Shown here: piece after piece, positions 6,402 to 8,514 of the stretch
How the letters are laid out: the number at the start of each line of letters is the position of its first letter
How positions within the stretch are numbered: the first letter of the stretch is position 1
NCBI GenBank assembly: GCA_016929465.1
Contig: JAFGIT010000182.1
Location: 1 to 8,514, forward strand
Direction of reading: 5' to 3'
Source: Candidatus Coatesiibacteriota bacterium
GTDB lineage: Bacteria > B130-G9
Length of the DNA stretch: 8,514 nucleotides
The notes under the pieces: model-generated
Told to the model about the DNA's origin: nothing
Databases searched by the model: none
The model's input: only the letters and a program-made list of their open reading frames with translations
Program-made: the position numbers and the translations under genes

Positions 6402-7787
6402 TCAGATACACTCGGGCCTTTTGAGTGGGACGTCAACTCTCCTGACCTCGATCGATACTAGCTGCTGTGTGTTTAGCGCCCCCAGTTTCTCGAACATGAA
6501 TTCGAACCTGTCCTGTAAATCCCTGCAGATTGCATCTCTGATGGACCGCTCCATGCTCCACAGCTTTTTCTTGAAGGGGCCAAATCCCTTCTTGCGGGTC
6601 TTGTATATGAACTGCTCGGATGTCTGATCCTGTTTGCGCTCGTTGGTTAGATTCTTGTGAATCCAGGCGTATATCTCGTTCTTGAGGTCCTTCGGGAAGG
6701 CCTCGTGATCGTAGATGGTATTCTGGAAGCCAGTAGCCAGATGAATTTCGGCAGTCTCTACCTCCGGGAACTTGTCGAACAATTCGTCGGGAAGCGTTGA
6801 GGCGCCGTGCTGAACAGCACCCGCCAGGCCGTAATCCTCTCTGCAGATAGCGGATAGGCTCTCCAGAGTATCGAAGTCCAGAGCGACCTCGGCGATGCTG
6901 CCGTCGGGAAGCGGCACTCCGCCGTGGGCCGTCCCCGTCTGAATCGCCATCTTGCTTATTCCGACAAGTTCGGGGCCCCGTTCGCCCAGCTCCTCAAAGA
7001 AGCCTTCCATATAGGCGGCAAGTTCCTCTGCAGTGCTGTTCTTTCCGCCCACTTCGCCGATCTCTCCACCGAGAGATATGCTCACGTCCTCGGGTTCCTT
7101 GCTGCGGACGTACGCACAGAGCTCAGCAGCCAGGGCGAAGTTGTCGCGCTGCTGCTCGAAGACGGTTTCCTTGGAGAGGTCAACGAGCGTCGAAGTGTCG
7201 AGATCTATATTGAAGAATCCACCGGCTATCGATTCGTCAATCAGGTCCTTCAGCTGCTGAATTTCACGTTCGGGCTGAGTGCGATAGGCCTTGGCTTTTA
7301 CTTGATAGTGGTCGCCCTGCATGAAGAGAGGCCCCTGAAATCCCTCTTTGATCCCCGCGGCAGCAACGACGGCGGTGTATTCCATCGGTCGCTGCATGGT
7401 ATATCCGATCTCCGATTTGGCAATCTCGAAGATCATCGCGCCGACATGGAGTTTTTTGCGAGCGCGGAATATCGCCCTTGCGACATCATACGTCAGTCCG
7501 CGGATATTAACCGCCGGAACAGTCACCCCTGAGAACTCTTCGCGACCGCGTGCCTCATACAGCTCCTGAATAGATGCGAGCCAAAGCCCGAGCTTATTCG
7601 CAGATTCAATTACTATCCATCGCGCCGCATCTCTCGTCTCGTGGTGCTCCGCGAGTGCGGCGGTGAATGCAAGTTCATCGATCAGGTCCCCCCTGAGTCG
7701 CTCCGGATCCAGAACTTTGAATCCGCGTTCGATATCAACGATATTTCTGATTGCGTCCTTCAGATTCGCAATACTCTCAAAGACCAT
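6402..7787 (-). CDS. fba: Class II (metal-dependent) fructose-bisphosphate aldolase, long form
   Basis: Class II aldolases use a divalent metal to condense dihydroxyacetone phosphate and glyceraldehyde-3-phosphate, or cleave the product. Expected residues are visible: Asp159-His160 in QGDH (catalytic Asp and first metal ligand), Glu242 in SLGGEIGEVGG, His288 in GTAHGG, and His327 in QHGAS, with TAEIHLATGFQN (345-356) as the phosphate-binding segment near the barrel end. At 461 residues it is well above the usual 280-360, with about 85 extra residues at the N terminus and about 90 at the C terminus (a Lys- and Arg-rich helical tail). The ATG at 7787 has GGAGGT 7 nt upstream. fbp follows after 16 nt, which argues for fructose-1,6-bisphosphate as product in a gluconeogenic direction. 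A tagatose- or other ketose-bisphosphate substrate remains possible. Confidence 0.85.
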   Translation of the reverse strand: MVFESIANLKDAIRNIVDIERGFKVLDPERLRGDLIDELAFTAALAEHHETRDAARWIVIESANKLGLWLASIQELYEARGREEFSGVTVPAVNIRGLTYDVARAIFRARKKLHVGAMIFEIAKSEIGYTMQRPMEYTAVVAAAGIKEGFQGPLFMQGDHYQVKAKAYRTQPEREIQQLKDLIDESIAGGFFNIDLDTSTLVDLSKETVFEQQRDNFALAAELCAYVRSKEPEDVSISLGGEIGEVGGKNSTAEELAAYMEGFFEELGERGPELVGISKMAIQTGTAHGGVPLPDGSIAEVALDFDTLESLSAICREDYGLAGAVQHGASTLPDELFDKFPEVETAEIHLATGFQNTIYDHEAFPKDLKNEIYAWIHKNLTNERKQDQTSEQFIYKTRKKGFGPFKKKLWSMERSIRDAICRDLQDRFEFMFEKLGALNTQQLVSIEVRRVDVPLKRPECI

Positions 7788-7794
7788 GGTTCTG

Positions 7795-7800
7795 ACCTCC
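7795..7800 (-). promoter_or_regulatory. Ribosome binding site of the aldolase gene
   Basis: GGAGGT on the minus strand, 7 nt before the ATG at 7787. This is a near-perfect Shine-Dalgarno and suggests strong translation. Confidence 0.85.
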
Positions 7801-7831
7801 CGCTATGTTGCTGGATTCCCAAGCGGCACGG

Positions 7832-7859
7832 ATTATAAGCTTGGAATATGATAAGACAA
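7832..7859 (-). promoter_or_regulatory. Second candidate promoter for the aldolase-fbp operon
   Basis: A perfect TATAAT (minus strand, 7837-7832) has TTGTCT (7859-7854, 4 of 6 matches to TTGACA) 16 nt upstream. It overlaps the candidate at 7848-7877, so only one may be used, or both may give staggered starts. Confidence 0.45.
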
Positions 7860-7877
7860 CTTATTGGGCTAAGTCAA
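7848..7877 (-). promoter_or_regulatory. Sigma-70-like promoter for the aldolase-fbp operon
   Basis: On the minus strand, TTGACT (7877-7872) and TATCAT (7853-7848) are each one base from consensus and are 18 nt apart. Transcription would begin near 7840, giving a leader of about 50 nt that contains GGAGGT. It sits in the 195-bp gap upstream of the aldolase. Confidence 0.6.
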
Positions 7878-7976
7878 CACGGATAAGGCGATTGATGCTC
7901 TTAGGAAATTGCGTGATTTGGAAGGAGCGCCCTGTCCTCGGATTTCAGCAGACACTTGAGAAGAGGTGGCGTCTCG

Positions 7977-7993
7977 ACCGCTCTAAGAGCGGT
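7977..7993. repeat. Hairpin spanning the stop codon of the right-edge gene
   Basis: ACCGCTC (7977-7983), TAA, GAGCGGT (7987-7993) form a perfect 7-bp stem with a 3-nt loop. It includes the TAG stop (7985-7983) of the minus-strand gene. No T-run follows on the minus strand, so at most it is a weak or Rho-assisted transcript end. Confidence 0.4.
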
Positions 7994-8514
7994 TCTGCAT
8001 CTTTAGATGCTCGAACAGCGCCCTCTGAATGAGTGCCGCACGATGGAATTTCACCCAGTCAGACTCGAAAAATTCTCTTCGGACCGCGAACGTCCGCCCG
8101 AGCGTCCAGCCTCTATCCCATTCGTCCCAGTCGAGCTCATCGGGGCTGTTCTCAAATGCCGTGCGTCGGAATGCAAGCCGGTCGTAGCATAGGTGCTCTC
8201 CACCATCATCAAAGAACAAGTCACCGAATTCGGACTCCCAATGCTCGCACTTGTTACGGGTCAGGCTCTTGTTGTCATCCTGGTCCTCACAATCGGGGCG
8301 TTTTGCCAGACACCGTTTGACTCGATCGCCTATTTCCTCCCACGGCTTCGGGCTAAGTCCATGCTTGCCTGCAGCCAGGACCAGTTTCCTGAAGCAGGCC
8401 TTCGCGGCTTGGTAGAATTTCTCCGGATTGCTCACAGTCGGGACCTGTTTGCCTGAGCGTTCATATTCCCAAACGACCCATGATTGGTCGGGGATATGGC
8501 CGGCCTCTATGTGG
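7983..8514 (-). CDS. Unrecognised protein, C-terminal part, cut by the window edge
   Basis: A minus-strand frame stays open from the right edge to a TAG at 7983-7985, giving 176 visible residues. A GTG at 8435 could be read as a start, but the frame continues upstream through SWVVWEYE to the edge with no stop, so the gene is most likely longer and its 5' end lies outside. I do not recognise the family. Visible traits are many tryptophans and acidic residues in the second half (for example DELDWDEWDRGW, about 127-138), three scattered cysteines in the middle, and a basic amphipathic C-terminal stretch. No membrane segment or signal is seen in this part. Plus-strand frames across the region are shorter and look like shadows. 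The aldolase starts 195 nt downstream behind its own promoter. Confidence 0.55.
   Translation of the reverse strand, partial: HIEAGHIPDQSWVVWEYERSGKQVPTVSNPEKFYQAAKACFRKLVLAAGKHGLSPKPWEEIGDRVKRCLAKRPDCEDQDDNKSLTRNKCEHWESEFGDLFFDDGGEHLCYDRLAFRRTAFENSPDELDWDEWDRGWTLGRTFAVRREFFESDWVKFHRAALIQRALFEHLKMQNRS

Noticed and set aside
6924-7532. Plus-strand open frame of 202 codons opposite the aldolase gene
   Set aside because: It is antisense to a clearly conserved enzyme and its translation shows no family motif; long shadow frames are common opposite such genes.
8193-8456. Plus-strand open frame of 87 codons with a hydrophobic stretch that resembles a membrane protein
   Set aside because: It lies opposite the longer minus-strand frame that is open to the edge, and has no visible ribosome binding site. 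The hydrophobic run is probably an artefact of antisense reading.
1-8514. CRISPR array, tRNA, insertion sequence, attachment site or toxin-antitoxin pair
   Set aside because: Both strands were read for direct repeats with spacers, cloverleaf-like segments, transposase motifs and terminal inverted repeats. None was found beyond the short dyads listed.

Overview
The window looks like ordinary chromosome from an uncultivated or poorly sampled bacterium. The evidence is a bacterial replisome subunit (HolA), a Sec-type secreted beta-propeller, a membrane-anchored VWA protein, Shine-Dalgarno-led genes and a paired motif resembling bacterial NrdR boxes. Base composition is moderately GC-rich and looks even along the window. 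I see no insertion sequence, phage gene, CRISPR array, tRNA or rRNA. The phylum cannot be fixed from this sequence alone.

Layout. The first 3.4 kb is a tight plus-strand run: thiE (thiamine phosphate synthase), a secreted eight-repeat PQQ-like beta-propeller protein, and holA (DNA polymerase III delta subunit). Gaps are 15 and 6 nt, so one transcript is likely although the functions are unrelated. This run meets a minus-strand series head-on at about 3.36-3.41 kb. Read from its right end, the minus strand carries the 3' part of an unrecognised gene cut by the window edge, a long class II aldolase, fructose-1,6-bisphosphatase, a BatA-like VWA protein, and an NrdG-type radical SAM activase.

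How the genes fit together. Aldolase and fructose-1,6-bisphosphatase catalyse consecutive steps (triose phosphates to fructose-1,6-bisphosphate to fructose-6-phosphate). They are separated by 16 nt and lie behind a good sigma-70-like promoter at 7848-7877, so they form a gluconeogenic (or carbon-fixation) unit. The fbp start belongs at 6385, where a strong ribosome binding site sits, not further upstream inside the aldolase gene. The NrdG-type activase has its own 93-bp upstream gap holding two NrdR-box-like 16-mers exactly 31 bp apart, the known geometry for NrdR control of ribonucleotide reductase genes. This supports a role in anaerobic deoxynucleotide synthesis, although the reductase itself is not here.

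Most notable points: the paired NrdR-like boxes, the extended aldolase coupled to fbp, the in-frame TAG that alone separates the propeller protein from HolA, the apparent isolation of a BatA-like gene from its usual partners, and an unrecognised Trp- and acid-rich protein at the right edge. I found no convincing new defence, mobile or RNA system.
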